NCBI GenBank assembly: GCA_024404435.1
Contig: JAKSPW010000105.1
Span: 1 to 5,497 of the forward strand
Direction: 5' to 3'
Source of the DNA: Clostridia bacterium
GTDB taxonomy: Bacteria; Bacillota; Clostridia; Oscillospirales; CAG-272
Length of the DNA stretch: 5,497 nt
Part shown: positions 5,491 to 5,497 of the stretch, piece by piece
Layout of the letters: the number at the start of each line of letters is the position of its first letter
How positions within the stretch are numbered: position 1 is the first letter of the stretch
The notes under the pieces: model-generated
What the model was told of the DNA's origin: nothing
The model's input: the letters and a program-made list of their open reading frames with translations, nothing else
Database searches by the model: none
Position numbers and translations under genes: made by a program

Positions 5491-5497
5491 ATATCAC

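Overview
The window looks like a chromosomal piece of an uncultured, probably gut-associated member of the Clostridia (Oscillospiraceae/Ruminococcaceae-like). Evidence: Firmicutes-type elongation factor P with the HVKPGKG loop, a CD1247-type zinc-ribbon protein directly downstream of efp, an aldo/keto reductase with C-terminal 4Fe-4S motifs, AT-rich promoters with sigma-A boxes, GC-rich reading frames, and small GC-cored palindromic intergenic repeats. The placement is inferred from gene families, not from a marker search.

Layout. Positions 1-720 (+) hold the 3' end of an ABC exporter half-transporter gene. Its ATP-binding domain has an in-frame internal loss that removes the ABC signature and the strand before the Walker B carboxylates. 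Positions 721-885 contain three palindromic repeat units and a strong bidirectional terminator. On the minus strand, reading right to left, come a single-pass membrane protein of unknown function (2850-2047), its terminator, a near-consensus promoter, elongation factor P (1891-1334) and the Cys/Asp-rich CD1247-type protein (1317-886), the last two as a tight operon. Diverging from the membrane-protein gene, a TTGACT-17-TAAAAT promoter with an extended -10 drives the aldo/keto reductase (3011-4132, +). A 121-base spacer full of inverted repeats follows, then a complete homoserine dehydrogenase (4254-5471, +) and a last hairpin at the window end.

How the parts work together. EF-P relieves ribosome stalling at consecutive prolines. 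Its operon partner may be a metal-binding or translation-linked accessory protein, but its role is unknown. Homoserine dehydrogenase commits aspartate semialdehyde to threonine and methionine synthesis. No promoter is obvious in front of it, so it may be read through from the reductase promoter, with the inverted-repeat spacer possibly affecting its expression.

Most worth a second look: the ABC ATPase without a signature motif, the 28-base Shine-Dalgarno-to-start gap of efp bridged by a perfect hairpin, the competing stems upstream of homoserine dehydrogenase that can enclose its likely ribosome-binding site, and the 17-cysteine CD1247-type protein. I found no CRISPR array, tRNA, rRNA, transposase or obvious new multi-gene system.
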